A stretch of 64,000 bases of DNA from Flavobacterium sp. LC2016-23 (GTDB lineage: Bacteria; Bacteroidota; Bacteroidia; Flavobacteriales; Flavobacteriaceae). The notes beneath the pieces are model-generated. The model was not told the origin of the DNA. It saw nothing but the letters and a program-made list of their open reading frames with translations, and did no database searches. The stretch spans positions 41,329 to 105,328 of the forward strand of contig NZ_WKKE01000024.1 of NCBI RefSeq assembly GCF_009674775.1, given 5' to 3'. A program made the position numbers and the translations under genes. Below, piece by piece: positions 1-9,677 of this stretch (positions are counted from its first letter, which is position 1; every line of letters begins with the position of its first letter).

Positions 1-2807
1 ACAGATTCATAAGCAGAATAGACTGGTAGTCCATTCTCATAAATAATAGCGCCATCGGCACTTTTCTGGAAATCATTTAAAACAAAAGCATCAACTCTGT
101 TTCCTACTTTCACCCAGGGTCTGTCTGCAGAAAATTGTTTATCTAACTTGGTGTAATAACGTGCATATTTAGACCAGTTTACCATTACATCCCATTGCCA
201 GTCTGTTGTTTTTATTGGTGTAAAGTTTAAGGTAAATTCAACTCCTCTTCGGGTAATTTCCTGATCTATATTAATATAATTGGCACTATAACCTGATGCA
301 CTGCTGACATTGGCAGGGGTTAAAAAGTCGTACATTCTCTTTGAATAATAGGTGAAATCAAGCGACAAACGTTTTTTGAATAAGCTGGCGGCTGTTCCCA
401 TTTCCCATGTACTGGCTGATTCTGGCCTAACTTCGTTTCCGCGTATAACATCAGGATAGGAAGCCGAGTTTAAACCTCCCCAGGCATTGGTTGTAATATT
501 ATAAACCGAATTAATATCATAAACTCCTGCCGGGGTTTTAGATGAAGTCCAGGAACTGCGAAGTTTCCATAAGGATAACCAATCAAATTTTGGTAAAACT
601 TCTGAGACTAAAAAACTGCCTGAAACAGATGGATAAAGATAAGAACGTGTAGATTCAGGGAGTGTCGAACTCCAGTCCTTTCGTAAAGTACCTTCAAGAA
701 AAGCCATTCCCTTCCACGATCCTGCAAGTCTTCCGTAAAAACTGTTTACCTGTCTTTTATAAACCGAAGAATTCACAACAGCATTAGTAACAGAAGCTTT
801 TAAAGAATAGAACCCCGGAACAGAAAGTCCTCCCTGGGTTCTGGCCTCAATACCTTCATCCTGTGTATAATAAATAGTTCCTCCAAAAAGACCCTCAATA
901 TCAAAATCATTAATTTTTTTATTTCCGGTTAAAATAAAATCAGTATTAGAGCTATAACCACTTCCTAAACCTTCATTATAAGATCCTTTTAGAGATTCTC
1001 CCCAAATCTCAGTCCCGTTAAGAATAACTGTAGAGACACCGGCACCAACCAGGGACCCTTTTGAAATCCTAACCGTCTGCTTATTATTATAGGTATCAAA
1101 ACCAGTTCTGACAGTCGCAGTAAGCCAGGGAGCTATTTCATAACTTGCCGAAACAAAACCGTTAAAAACATTGCGGTCTAAACTGTGTAATCTTTCGAAT
1201 CTGTCAAAATAAGGATTATTATTTGTACCGGTATAACTGTTGTTTTGCGACTCATTTTTTACAAGCCAATAATCTTTATATTTTCGTATATCATAATCCG
1301 GAGATGACCAAACCAGAATATTATACATTGGATCATAACCTTTATACCCATTAAATCCAATATTTGGCGAACTTTGCTTATTTATCGATATTGACGAGGA
1401 TAATTTGAATTTATCTAAACTAATGTCTCCTCCTAATGTATAGGTATATTTATCATATTGAGAATTTGGATATTGCCCTTTATTGCTCACCCAGGTTGCA
1501 GATGATCTAAGATTCCCAAATTCTCCTTGCTGTGTTACACTTAAGTTGTTATTTAAAATATACCCCTGATCCAGAAAGTTTTTAAAATTATCCTTTCCTA
1601 TCGGTAAATAAGGCATCAATTTATAGGATTTACTAACCGGATCCCACTGAACAACTTCCTGCCCTTCCATTGGTACTCCCCAGGATCCTGTTCCTTTATA
1701 CATATTGGTAGTAGCATCTATCTGTCTTCCAAAAGTTGTTTGAGTTTCAGGAATTGCCAAATAACCCGCTGTAAACATCGTACTGCTGTTTAATGATACA
1801 GTAAGGCCTTTTTTAGAGCTCCCTTTTTTGGTTGTCACAACAATAGCACCGCTGGCACCACGATAGCCATATAAAGCTGATGCAGTTGCTCCTTTCAATA
1901 CATTTAAAGATTCTATATCATCAGCAGGAATATCTCTAAGGGTCATGTTTCCATAAGGTACTCCATCAATAACCAATAAGGCACTTTCACCCCGAATTTC
2001 AACAGTAGGAGCTTCTGCAAATTCAGTGCTGTTTTTCACAAGTAAACCTGATACTTTACCAGTTAATGACGTTGCAACATCAACACCTTTAACCGTTTGT
2101 ACTGAAGATCCTTCTACTTTTTGTACAGCATACCCAAGAGCTTTTTCCTCTCGTTTAATTCCTAAGGCAGTAATTACTAACTCGTTTAGTGCTTCGGCTT
2201 CCTCCTGAAGGGTAATATTGATTATCTTTTCTTTTTCAACTTTTTGTTTAACCGTTTTAAAACCCATGTAAACAAAAACAAGTATTTCTCCTTCTTCGGC
2301 TTCAATACTGTATTTTCCATCTAAATCTGTTTGCACGCCTATAGATGTTCCTTCAATAAGAATTGTAGCTCCCGGAATGGGTTTACCTAAATTATCCGTA
2401 ACTGTCCCTGAGATTTTTATTTGCTTTGCTACGTTTACTGCCCTTTTAACTTTAGCAGGACTATTGATTTTAAAAGTAATCAAACCATCATTTATTTGAT
2501 AAGCAACGTTAAATTTAGCAGCAGCTTCCTTAAGTAATGCTGCTATTGTTTGTGTTCCTGCACTAATAGGAACTTGAGTTTTAAGTTTTGCAACCTCATC
2601 AGAATAAAGAAGCGAAAAATCCGTTTGACTTTCAATAGCTTTAAATAAAGCTTTGAGTTCATAAACATTTTTTGAAACTGATACTGGAGTAGATTCTGTG
2701 CTTTGCGAGTTAAATGCTGACGCAAATGTCACTTGTGTCCATAACGTAACCAAAAAAAAGAAAAGTATGTTCTTTTTATTATTGTTTTTATTTGTTACAA
2801 GATACAT
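1..2807 (-). CDS. SusC/RagA-family TonB-linked outer membrane receptor, 3' end missing
   Basis: About 935 codons are visible and the C-terminus lies beyond the left edge. Reading from the ATG at 2807, there is a hydrophobic signal segment, then an STN (secretin/TonB N-terminal) domain around residues 45-120, a carboxypeptidase-D-like domain with GTVTDNLGKPIPGATI around 140-220, then a TonB plug with the SusC-typical stretches SALYGYRGASGAIVVTTKKG and IEIRGESALLVIDG-like text. An STN domain means it can signal to a FecR anti-sigma factor, and a FecR/sigma pair lies directly upstream on the same strand. It should import an oligomeric or chelated nutrient across the outer membrane. The SusD partner expected downstream is outside the window, so the substrate cannot be named. 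Confidence 0.93.
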   Translation of the reverse strand, partial: MYLVTNKNNNKKNILFFFLVTLWTQVTFASAFNSQSTESTPVSVSKNVYELKALFKAIESQTDFSLLYSDEVAKLKTQVPISAGTQTIAALLKEAAAKFNVAYQINDGLITFKINSPAKVKRAVNVAKQIKISGTVTDNLGKPIPGATILIEGTSIGVQTDLDGKYSIEAEEGEILVFVYMGFKTVKQKVEKEKIINITLQEEAEALNELVITALGIKREEKALGYAVQKVEGSSVQTVKGVDVATSLTGKVSGLLVKNSTEFAEAPTVEIRGESALLVIDGVPYGNMTLRDIPADDIESLNVLKGATASALYGYRGASGAIVVTTKKGSSKKGLTVSLNSSTMFTAGYLAIPETQTTFGRQIDATTNMYKGTGSWGVPMEGQEVVQWDPVSKSYKLMPYLPIGKDNFKNFLDQGYILNNNLSVTQQGEFGNLRSSATWVSNKGQYPNSQYDKYTYTLGGDISLDKFKLSSSISINKQSSPNIGFNGYKGYDPMYNILVWSSPDYDIRKYKDYWLVKNESQNNSYTGTNNNPYFDRFERLHSLDRNVFNGFVSASYEIAPWLTATVRTGFDTYNNKQTVRISKGSLVGAGVSTVILNGTEIWGESLKGSYNEGLGSGYSSNTDFILTGNKKINDFDIEGLFGGTIYYTQDEGIEARTQGGLSVPGFYSLKASVTNAVVNSSVYKRQVNSFYGRLAGSWKGMAFLEGTLRKDWSSTLPESTRSYLYPSVSGSFLVSEVLPKFDWLSLWKLRSSWTSSKTPAGVYDINSVYNITTNAWGGLNSASYPDVIRGNEVRPESASTWEMGTAASLFKKRLSLDFTYYSKRMYDFLTPANVSSASGYSANYINIDQEITRRGVEFTLNFTPIKTTDWQWDVMVNWSKYARYYTKLDKQFSADRPWVKVGNRVDAFVLNDFQKSADGAIIYENGLPVYSAYES

Positions 2808-2852
2808 AATTTGAATATATTTGTTTTATGTTAATTATTTGCAATTAATGTG

Positions 2853-2890
2853 ACCCGATGATTGGTGGCCGCCATGTTCGGGTTTTTTTT
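2853..2890 (+). terminator. GC-rich hairpin with T-run between fecR and the SusC gene
   Basis: ACCCGA at 2853-2858 pairs with TCGGGT at 2878-2883, with an inner GGTGG/CCGCC stem, and a run of eight T follows on the plus strand. The T-run orientation fits termination of plus-strand transcripts, yet the flanking genes are on the minus strand, where it would sit in the leader of the SusC gene. It could therefore be an antisense terminator or a leader structure. Confidence 0.45.
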
Positions 2891-2926
2891 ATGTTTTTTG
2901 AGTAGTCTTTTAGTTTTGCATAGGCG

Positions 2927-3862
2927 CTAGTTTTTACAGGGTTTTAGTTTAATTTTTATGGTGTCATTTTTAATTGTGCTATATTCCATATCATTGATGA
3001 AACGAATACTGCTTAAGATTTTTTCGATGTCTTTACCTGAGAAATTCCCACTAATAGTATTGCATTGATAAAGTTTTGAATCGAGTTTCAATACCACATT
3101 GTATTTTCTCTGAAGTGTTAGCAATACCTGATCTATCTGGGCGTGATCAAAAAAGATTCTTCCTTCTTTCCATGCCAGGTAATTTGATGATTCAATATTA
3201 TTGGATCTTATAAGAGACCCGGAAACATTATCATAAGTCACTCTCTGATTTTTAGTGATAATTTCGGATTTAGAGGAATGCTGATCCGTAACTTTTACCT
3301 TTCCGGACACAACCGTTACTGAGGCAATACCTTTTTCATAATTGGTTACGATAAATCTGGTACCCAGAACCTGAGTTTTTAAATGAGCTGAAGAAATTAT
3401 AAATGGATGTTTTTCTTTGTGTACAACTTCAAAATAAGCCTCTCCTTTTAAAGTAATTTCTCTGGAATCTTCTCCAAAGTGTTCCGGATAAACTATACTG
3501 CTTCCTGAATTTAAATAAACTACGGAGGAATCGGGTAATCGTACATTTTTTTGCTCGCCAAATTGGGCGGCAACAGTAATAAAATGATTCGTTTTAAAAA
3601 TAGAATTAAAAGTAAACAGCAATGTTCCTAAAAGTATAACTGCCGCAACAGATGCCGAAATTCTGTAATAAGTTTTCTTTTTTCTTTCTAAACGCTCTTC
3701 AATTTTAAGTAAAATACGATCTCCCAAAACACTATCAATATCATGTTCTGTAATACCGTTATCCTGAATTTTGTTAAAATAAGTATTTATTATTTTTTTT
3801 TCCTTTTCAGAAGATTTGTCTTCACTGTATCTTTTAAAAAGATGCTTGTACTGTTTTTGCAT
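2927..3862 (-). CDS. FecR-family anti-sigma factor
   Basis: FecR proteins are single-pass inner-membrane anti-sigma factors that relay a signal from an outer-membrane receptor to an ECF sigma factor. The protein has an N-terminal cytoplasmic helical part, one membrane span near residues 75-95 (SVAAVILLGTLLFTF), and a periplasmic FecR domain with the typical VRLPDSSVVYLNSGSSI and LKGEAYFEVVHKEKHPF stretches, then a C-terminal STN-like part (DHAQIDQVLLTLQRKYNV). I chose the ATG at 3862 (MQKQYKHLFKRY) because FecR homologues start close to this helix; the frame is open to 3898. It lies between the sigma gene and the SusC gene on the same strand, giving the usual sigma-FecR-receptor order. Confidence 0.92.
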   Translation of the reverse strand: MQKQYKHLFKRYSEDKSSEKEKKIINTYFNKIQDNGITEHDIDSVLGDRILLKIEERLERKKKTYYRISASVAAVILLGTLLFTFNSIFKTNHFITVAAQFGEQKNVRLPDSSVVYLNSGSSIVYPEHFGEDSREITLKGEAYFEVVHKEKHPFIISSAHLKTQVLGTRFIVTNYEKGIASVTVVSGKVKVTDQHSSKSEIITKNQRVTYDNVSGSLIRSNNIESSNYLAWKEGRIFFDHAQIDQVLLTLQRKYNVVLKLDSKLYQCNTISGNFSGKDIEKILSSIRFINDMEYSTIKNDTIKIKLKPCKN

Positions 3863-3980
3863 ATGACTATTAAATAAGGTCTTTATTATATAGTACACGA
3901 AAAGCAGGCAGCACCTATAAAATTTTTAAAGCATTACAATTTATTAACGTTCTTAACAAAAAGCTTGAAAATAACTCTAG

Positions 3981-4538
3981 TTAGGAACAAAAAATAAGGA
4001 TGGCCAATAATTTAATGTAGTAATCATTTTCTGTCTTTAACATTTTTAAAGCCTTATTAATTTGATTTTCAACTGTACTTACTGATATATTTTTATATTC
4101 AGCAATATCTTTAATACTCCTATTTTCATAAAACCTAAGATTAAAGATGTCAAGGCACTTTGGAGGTAAAATTTCATGTGCCTTTTGTCTGACTTGCTCA
4201 ACAATGTGCTCTTTTGGAAATTCAGCAAATTCCTGTTCATCTATCAATTGTATAGATTCTTCTAAAACTTGTAATTCAAAAGCTGTTAGTTTCTTATTTC
4301 TAAGGCTTTTTGCGCATTGGTTTCGAACTGCCTGAAATAAATATGCGGTGTAATTTTGAATTTCAGTATCATTCATTCGTACCCAAAAATCGATAAATAT
4401 TTCCTGAATAATATCTTCAGCTGATTCTTTATCACGCAAAATATTAAAAGCAAAAGCATACAGAGCTTTCCAGTTTTGCTGGTAAACTTTATTAAAAACA
4501 GGCTTTTTATTTAAAAAAGTATTGTGTTGTACGTCCAC
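3981..4538 (-). CDS. ECF-type RNA polymerase sigma-70 factor
   Basis: The 185-residue protein has a region 2 with NILRDKESAEDIIQEIFIDF (residues about 30-55) and a region 4 HTH with LPPKCLDIFNLRFYENRSIKDIA followed by VSTVENQINKAL, which is the pattern of the Bacteroidota RNA polymerase sigma-70 expansion family. It probably directs transcription of the adjacent receptor operon when released by FecR. The first codon is GTG; no in-frame ATG is near, and a -7 box lies only 22 bases upstream. The extreme C-terminus is hydrophobic (LLAILIFCS), which is slightly unusual. Confidence 0.92.
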   Translation of the reverse strand: MDVQHNTFLNKKPVFNKVYQQNWKALYAFAFNILRDKESAEDIIQEIFIDFWVRMNDTEIQNYTAYLFQAVRNQCAKSLRNKKLTAFELQVLEESIQLIDEQEFAEFPKEHIVEQVRQKAHEILPPKCLDIFNLRFYENRSIKDIAEYKNISVSTVENQINKALKMLKTENDYYIKLLAILIFCS

Positions 4539-4559
4539 TACATTAGTTTTAAGTTAATG

Positions 4560-4567
4560 CAAAGCTA
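4560..4567 (-). promoter_or_regulatory. -7 promoter element for the sigma factor gene
   Basis: On the minus strand the sequence reads TAGCTTTG, an exact match to the Bacteroidota TAnnTTTG element, 22 bases before the GTG start. I see no convincing TTG -33 element at the right distance. Confidence 0.5.
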
Positions 4568-4841
4568 TATGACCCTTTTACAACTTTACTATTTATCAAT
4601 ATGATGTTTTTATTAAATTTTTAATGAATAAAAAAACAGGCTTGATCACTTAAAATGATATTGATGAAGAAGTAAAAAGTGCTGTCACAGCTGTAACAAT
4701 AAAACCTGAGTATTTAAGTAATTAGAAATTAAACTGCCTATTTAAAGAATGATCTAAAAATAGTTATACCTGATCTAACCATCTGATTCTTCCTCAGCAT
4801 ATGCACAACTTCAATTCCACTCAAGGTTCGTCTGGCCGATT

Positions 4842-5090
4842 TAAAACTTTTAAAACCTGAAGCGGATACCTTTTCTGCCACAAAAAGCGAAGGCGTTTTT
4901 AAAGATATTCATCAGTCTAAAGTATTGTGGCACAATCGTGGCGCCAAGCACTTTGAAGAATTAAAATTTCAGCAAAATCAAGCGTTAAAAAGTTTAGGTT
5001 CGAAACTTAATATCTCCACTCCAAACCGGGTTCACTCACAATTGAATATGCAGCAACAAAATCTTCAAAATAATCATATTGAGTGTTAAT
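4842..5090 (+). pseudogene. degenerate gene remnant, paralogous to the remnant at 22115-22312
   Basis: From about 4842 an open stretch without a start encodes RLADLKLLKPEADTFSA and, further on, ALKSLGSKLNISTPN and VHSQLNMQQQNLQNN. The second half aligns with the remnant at 22.1 kb in both protein and nucleotide sequence, and the similarity runs past the stop through a shared tail (CAGGCAGCAAnGCCCTA) to about 5140. This copy is frameshifted near 5080 relative to the other. No family is recognised. It looks like a decayed, duplicated 3' gene end. The rest of 4568-5194 shows no gene. Confidence 0.45.
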
Positions 5091-5194
5091 TTCTGCATCG
5101 GGAAACAGCAATTAATAAACAAGGCAGGCAGCAATGCCCTAAAAAAAATACCCTGCACAAAAAGAGCATCACCCCCAAAGCATAATTTTTATCT

Positions 5195-5452
5195 TTAATA
5201 ATGATTACTATTATGCTTTGTATTAAAATAATAATAATTTAAAATGTAAAAAGAAACAGGAAAAATAATAACTAGTTTTAAGATATCATAATAATCGATT
5301 TTGGTAACCCAAAAGAAAATAGTAAGCAGGGTTAGAAGATTGTTAGATTGCACCAATGATAGCATCGTATATACCGGTATTTCAGGCTCCGAGTTCTTTT
5401 TAGAACTTAACAGGAAATAATGATAATAGATACGTTTATAAATCGTAAGCAT
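5195..5452 (-). CDS. small two-span membrane protein of unknown function
   Basis: The 85-residue product starts MLTIYKRIYYHYFLLS and has two hydrophobic spans (about residues 38-50 and 58-73) joined by a short polar turn. I do not recognise a named family. It is the last minus-strand gene after the peptide exporter genes (164 bases after the ABC transporter stop), a place where bacteriocin loci often keep an immunity or accessory protein. That role is inference only. It could also be truncated, because its C-terminus runs into A/T-rich sequence. Confidence 0.55.
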   Translation of the reverse strand: MLTIYKRIYYHYFLLSSKKNSEPEIPVYTMLSLVQSNNLLTLLTIFFWVTKIDYYDILKLVIIFPVSFYILNYYYFNTKHNSNHY

Positions 5453-5616
5453 ATGTAGTGATTTTAATCTTTAAAATATTATATGCCTACAAAATTAAAA
5501 GTAAAGTTTAGCAGTACACCAAATAAAAATAGAACACAAATAAAAAATAGATTCTCTAAAATAGAAAAATTATCTTTTCTACTACAAATAGAATGGTACT
5601 GGCCTGTCCAAAAAAG

Positions 5617-7764
5617 TCAAACCAAACTCTGTTTGTTCCATAATTCAAAATATTTTCCTTTTAAATTCAAAAGCGTAGTATGATTGCCTTGTTCTGTAAT
5701 ACTTCCGTCTTCCATTACTAATATCGTGTCAGCAGTAGCGATGGTACTTAATCGGTGTGCAATAACAATTACGGTTTTGCCCTGTGCCTTAAAATTCGTG
5801 ATGACTTCCTGTACTACTTTTTCAGACTGTGTGTCAAGAGACGATGTGGCTTCATCCAATAACAATATTTCAGGATTTTTGTATAACGCCCTGGCGATGG
5901 CAATACGCTGTTTTTGGCCACCGGAAAGCATCGCACCGTTTTCACCTACTTGTGTATGAAACCCATTTGGCATTTTCTGGACAAAAGCGGTTATCCCTAA
6001 TTGATTGCATAAATCAATGACACGTTTCATATCCGGAAAAGGATCACCCAAAGCGATGTTTTCGATAATATTCCCCGAAAACAGATTTAATTGCTGCGGA
6101 ATTACACCAATACTTTTGCGGAGACTTTGACGATTAATGTATTGCAAATCATAGTTGCCGATGTAAATTTTTCCGCTTTTTACAGGATATAAATGCTGCA
6201 AAAGCGAAATCAGGGTCGTTTTTCCACTGCCGCTTTCTCCTACTATTGCAGTAGTTTGATTCTTTTTGAATGTTGCATTAAAGTTGGTAAAAACTTCCTT
6301 TCTGGAACCGTATCTGAAGGTTACGTTTTCAAATCGTATAGCGCCAATATTTTCCGTTTCCAAATCAAATGTATTTTCGGTTTCTTCCCTTTCCAAATCC
6401 ATAATTTCAAACAATCGATCCGCTGCAATCAGCGCGTTTTGCACTGTTTTATTCATCCCGATTAAAGAAGCAACCGGTGTCGTAAAATATCCGATCAATG
6501 CATAAAAAGAAAATAATTCACCGGGAGTAATAGCCCTGTCCATTACATAGCCGGATCCTACCCATAGCAAAATGATGGTAAAAATGGAAGCCAGAAACTG
6601 TGTAGACGTTCCTGAAAACACACTATTAAGACCTGATTTATAAATGGTAAATAATAGTTTTACAAAACGATTCTCTGTTTTGGTATTAGAAAAATCGGCA
6701 ATACCAAATTCTTTAACGGTCCGGATATGGCTGATGCTTTCTGTAAGCTGCGTTTGCAAATCGGCAGCATTTTCCATAATAGTCCGTTCTACTTTTTTAT
6801 TGAACTTGTTAAATAAAAAATAAATAAACCCATAAAAAGGAATTATGAACAAGATCACTAAGGCTAATTTCCAGTAATACGTAAACATTAGTGTAAATGA
6901 AAAAAACACAATAAATACATTTACAATCATTTCGATGGCAACCTCATTGATAAAAGAGCGAATCTTTACCGCATCGTTTATTCTGGAAGTAATTTCGCCA
7001 ATTTGCATCGTGTCAAAAAAGCGTTGTGGCAGTTGAAGCAAATGTTTGTAGTAGCCCAGTATTAATTTGGCATCAATAAGCTGGCCTGTTTTCATGACCA
7101 TAATGCTTTTTTTAGAACCAATGTACGCCTGTAAAAGAACGATCCCTATCATAGAAACACTTAACAGATTAAGCAGGTTACGATTTCCCTCTACCAGCAC
7201 ATAATCCGTTATTTTCTGCACATAAACAGACATCGCTAATCCGAGCACTGTAAAAACAATTGCTCCAGTCAGTGCCTGAATCAGGATACTTTTATGCGGC
7301 TGTATTAAATCCCAAAACCGTTGTAAAGGCGCTGTTTTTTCGTTATAGGTTTTAAAATCGTCATTTTTGGCAAATAAGATCAATACTCCTGTCCATACCT
7401 TTCGAAAATCTTCATAGGTATACGTTTCCATTTTTCCAAAAGCGGGATCCATTACCTGTATCCTACCTTTACTCACCGAATACAGTACTACATAATGATG
7501 CAGCTCTTTAACAATAAGGTGAGCAATGGCAGGTAAAGGAATTTTGTCCAAAGCGTCTGTAGCCCCTTTCACCCCTTTTGCTGAAAAGCCCATCTTTTCG
7601 GCGGCTTCAATCAGCCCCAAAACATTAGTACCGCGTTTATCGGTATTGGCATATTGCCTAATTCGCGCTAGCGGAACATTAACCTGGTAATGATTTCCAA
7701 CAGATGCCAGACAAGCAGCACCACAATCTTTATAATCATGTTGTTTAATTTTTATAGTGGCCAT
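5617..7764 (-). CDS. C39-peptidase ABC transporter, bacteriocin-type exporter (LanT/ComA-like)
   Basis: These proteins cleave double-glycine leaders and export the mature peptide through the inner membrane. Starting at the ATG at 7764 (MATIKIKQHDYKDCGAAC) gives 715 residues, normal for the family. The catalytic Cys is at position 14 (KDCGAACLAS), the His in LHHYVVLY and the Asp in MDPAFG. A six-span ABC membrane domain follows from about 170 to 440. The nucleotide-binding domain has Walker A GESGSGKTT, signature LSGGQKQRIAIARAL, Walker B EILLLDEATSSLD and the H-loop IAHRLST. It follows the HlyD gene by 22 bases. Two double-glycine precursors, its likely substrates, lie upstream in the same direction. 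Confidence 0.95.
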   Translation of the reverse strand: MATIKIKQHDYKDCGAACLASVGNHYQVNVPLARIRQYANTDKRGTNVLGLIEAAEKMGFSAKGVKGATDALDKIPLPAIAHLIVKELHHYVVLYSVSKGRIQVMDPAFGKMETYTYEDFRKVWTGVLILFAKNDDFKTYNEKTAPLQRFWDLIQPHKSILIQALTGAIVFTVLGLAMSVYVQKITDYVLVEGNRNLLNLLSVSMIGIVLLQAYIGSKKSIMVMKTGQLIDAKLILGYYKHLLQLPQRFFDTMQIGEITSRINDAVKIRSFINEVAIEMIVNVFIVFFSFTLMFTYYWKLALVILFIIPFYGFIYFLFNKFNKKVERTIMENAADLQTQLTESISHIRTVKEFGIADFSNTKTENRFVKLLFTIYKSGLNSVFSGTSTQFLASIFTIILLWVGSGYVMDRAITPGELFSFYALIGYFTTPVASLIGMNKTVQNALIAADRLFEIMDLEREETENTFDLETENIGAIRFENVTFRYGSRKEVFTNFNATFKKNQTTAIVGESGSGKTTLISLLQHLYPVKSGKIYIGNYDLQYINRQSLRKSIGVIPQQLNLFSGNIIENIALGDPFPDMKRVIDLCNQLGITAFVQKMPNGFHTQVGENGAMLSGGQKQRIAIARALYKNPEILLLDEATSSLDTQSEKVVQEVITNFKAQGKTVIVIAHRLSTIATADTILVMEDGSITEQGNHTTLLNLKGKYFELWNKQSLV

Positions 7765-7786
7765 TTTTAATTCTTGAAAGTTGAAA

Positions 7787-8923
7787 CTAGGTACTAATAA
7801 TTTTAGGGTTGAGCCAGTCATCCACTTTATCAAACAACAATTCATATAAACTACGTCGGGCTATAATGTATCGTGCTGTAAGTGTCATTCCGTTTGAAAC
7901 ACAGGCTTTATAACCTGATTTGAGCTGTATTTTTTTAGAATTCAGGCTGCACCGCACTTTATAAAACGCCTGGTTATCCTGAAGTGTAATGTTGTTATCA
8001 ATGTCCAAAACCTCCCCTTCAAGCAGTCCCCACTGGTTATAGTTAAAGGCATCTATCTGAAATTTTACCTTTTGCTTCTTTTTTATCAATCCAATATCAT
8101 CCGGAGAAACCGTACATTCTACGATAAGATGATCAAAGGGCGAAATCACCGCAATGGGCTGTGATGCGTTTAAAAAAGAGCCTGCCTGTACTCCTGTAAA
8201 ATTTTCGATAGTTCCGCTGACGGGTGCCGTTACATAATAGTTCTTCAATTCAACATTTATTTTTTGAAGGTTTCCTAATATACTTTTCGATTTTTCCTGC
8301 ACTTCGCGATAGCGGTTTTGCCATTGCGAGATCTGACTTTTTTGAAGTACCTGAACGGCTTGTTGCGCAACAGTTAACTCATACCGGAATTTGTTAAATT
8401 CAGCCGCCGCAATTACGCCCTTATCATACAACTGTTTTTGGCGGTTATATTCCGTTTGTGTATAAGTTACTTTGTCTTCCAATTCCTTTTTTCGGGTTTG
8501 GTAAGTGGTCCATTCCTGTACCATAACTGCCGTTTTTAAAGGGGAAGCATTACCGGCACAAACCTGCTGTAAGTCATCCAAAAGATTCCGGATATCATTT
8601 GCCTGAATTTGCGCCGTAGTTTTATCCGTTTGCAAGTTATCCTGTGAGAGCTGTAATAAGGTATCGCCTTTCTGTACGACACGATTATTTTTTAGCTGTA
8701 TTTTTGTGATTTTACCATTTACAAGTACCTGTAAAGGCACCTTATCCATAGTACTTCGCACGATACCACGACTCTGACTGCTTACTTCTACTTTTATAAT
8801 CGGCAATGAAAATAAAAATGCAATAACTGCCACGACTAAAACAAGGTATAATGAAATACCTTTACTACTATTTCTGGCAATCAGGTTTTCAATAGTATGT
8901 ACGGGGTCTTCACTAATATTCAT
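7787..8923 (-). CDS. HlyD-family periplasmic adaptor of the peptide exporter
   Basis: Membrane-fusion proteins of this type link an inner-membrane ABC exporter to an outer-membrane channel. The ATG at 8923 (MNISEDPVHTIENLIARNS) places one N-terminal membrane span (ISLYLVLVVAVIAFLFSLPII) about 25 residues in. It is followed by a split biotinyl-lipoyl half (GIVRSTMDKVPLQVLVNGKI), a long coiled-coil hairpin (residues about 90-230), the second lipoyl half (VTAPVSGTIENFTGVQAGSF) and a beta-barrel domain. It lies 22 bases before the C39 ABC transporter gene, so they are surely co-transcribed. No outer-membrane TolC-like gene is present in the locus, so that component must be encoded elsewhere. Confidence 0.93.
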   Translation of the reverse strand: MNISEDPVHTIENLIARNSSKGISLYLVLVVAVIAFLFSLPIIKVEVSSQSRGIVRSTMDKVPLQVLVNGKITKIQLKNNRVVQKGDTLLQLSQDNLQTDKTTAQIQANDIRNLLDDLQQVCAGNASPLKTAVMVQEWTTYQTRKKELEDKVTYTQTEYNRQKQLYDKGVIAAAEFNKFRYELTVAQQAVQVLQKSQISQWQNRYREVQEKSKSILGNLQKINVELKNYYVTAPVSGTIENFTGVQAGSFLNASQPIAVISPFDHLIVECTVSPDDIGLIKKKQKVKFQIDAFNYNQWGLLEGEVLDIDNNITLQDNQAFYKVRCSLNSKKIQLKSGYKACVSNGMTLTARYIIARRSLYELLFDKVDDWLNPKIIST

Positions 8924-9127
8924 GAATCGATTATTTGAAAATTTTATTTTTGTTTTTAATTTAGACGATTTGCAATTGGCAAATAGTCTCCTCACCACAC
9001 AAAACTACTGTGCAGTAACTATGAGTTATAAAATGAAGTTTTTTTTTCTTTTTAAATTGCTCTAACTATACCTAAATACTTTCGTAAAATCTGACCAGTA
9101 AAAAATTAGAATCTTATAGTGCAAAAT

Positions 9128-9595
9128 TTAAGAAAAATAAGTTTTGCCTATAAAAGCAATACCATTATAAATAATGTGAGTTACCAAGGGTAACAGGATG
9201 GCATCTTTTTCATTCTTGCCTGCCACGTATAAATAAGCGAACAGTAAACCAGTAACAAAAGCGTATAAAAAATAAAAAACATTATACAGATGCAGGGAGG
9301 CAAAAATAAAGGCAGACAAAAGACAGCAGTATTTCAATGCCATTTTTTGGTCTTTGCAAATTTCAATTACCACATATTGAAAAAGGAGTGTTTCAATGAT
9401 TGGTCCTATAATAATAAATAAAACTATTTTTTCTGTAAAAGAGTAATTGTCGTCAAAACCTTTATTTAAGGAAATTGAAAAGTGTTTTGCAAGAATTGCA
9501 AAAATATAATTATTTAGAAAATTTAAAAGGAGTACTATTACTACAAGTTGCCATTGCTGAAAACTTTGTACCTTCTTTTTTATATTAGAAACCAT
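9128..9595 (-). CDS. CPBP-family intramembrane protease-like protein, copy 1
   Basis: The 155-residue protein has about four membrane spans. It carries the CPBP (CAAX protease/bacteriocin-processing, Abi) pattern: ETLLFQ in a span at about residues 62-67, FASLHLYN near residue 95, and THIIYNGIAF near residue 140, matching the Glu and two His motifs. The usual EExxxR first motif is replaced by ETxxFQ, a variant also seen in its neighbour. CPBP proteins beside bacteriocin genes are known as immunity or processing factors, and that is the likely role here. It is a tandem duplicate of the next gene upstream. Confidence 0.85.
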   Translation of the reverse strand: MVSNIKKKVQSFQQWQLVVIVLLLNFLNNYIFAILAKHFSISLNKGFDDNYSFTEKIVLFIIIGPIIETLLFQYVVIEICKDQKMALKYCCLLSAFIFASLHLYNVFYFLYAFVTGLLFAYLYVAGKNEKDAILLPLVTHIIYNGIAFIGKTYFS

Positions 9596-9677
9596 ATTTA
9601 TTTATTTTTTGCTGTAATTATACTTAAATGCTTTCGTGGCATCCTATCACCAAAAGTTAGAATTTTATAACTAAAAT

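Noticed and set aside
5090..5197. Extension of the 85-residue membrane protein by a frameshift
   Set aside because: A hydrophobic stretch could be read in another frame after the stop, but it overlaps the conserved tail of the decayed repeat, so it is probably chance.
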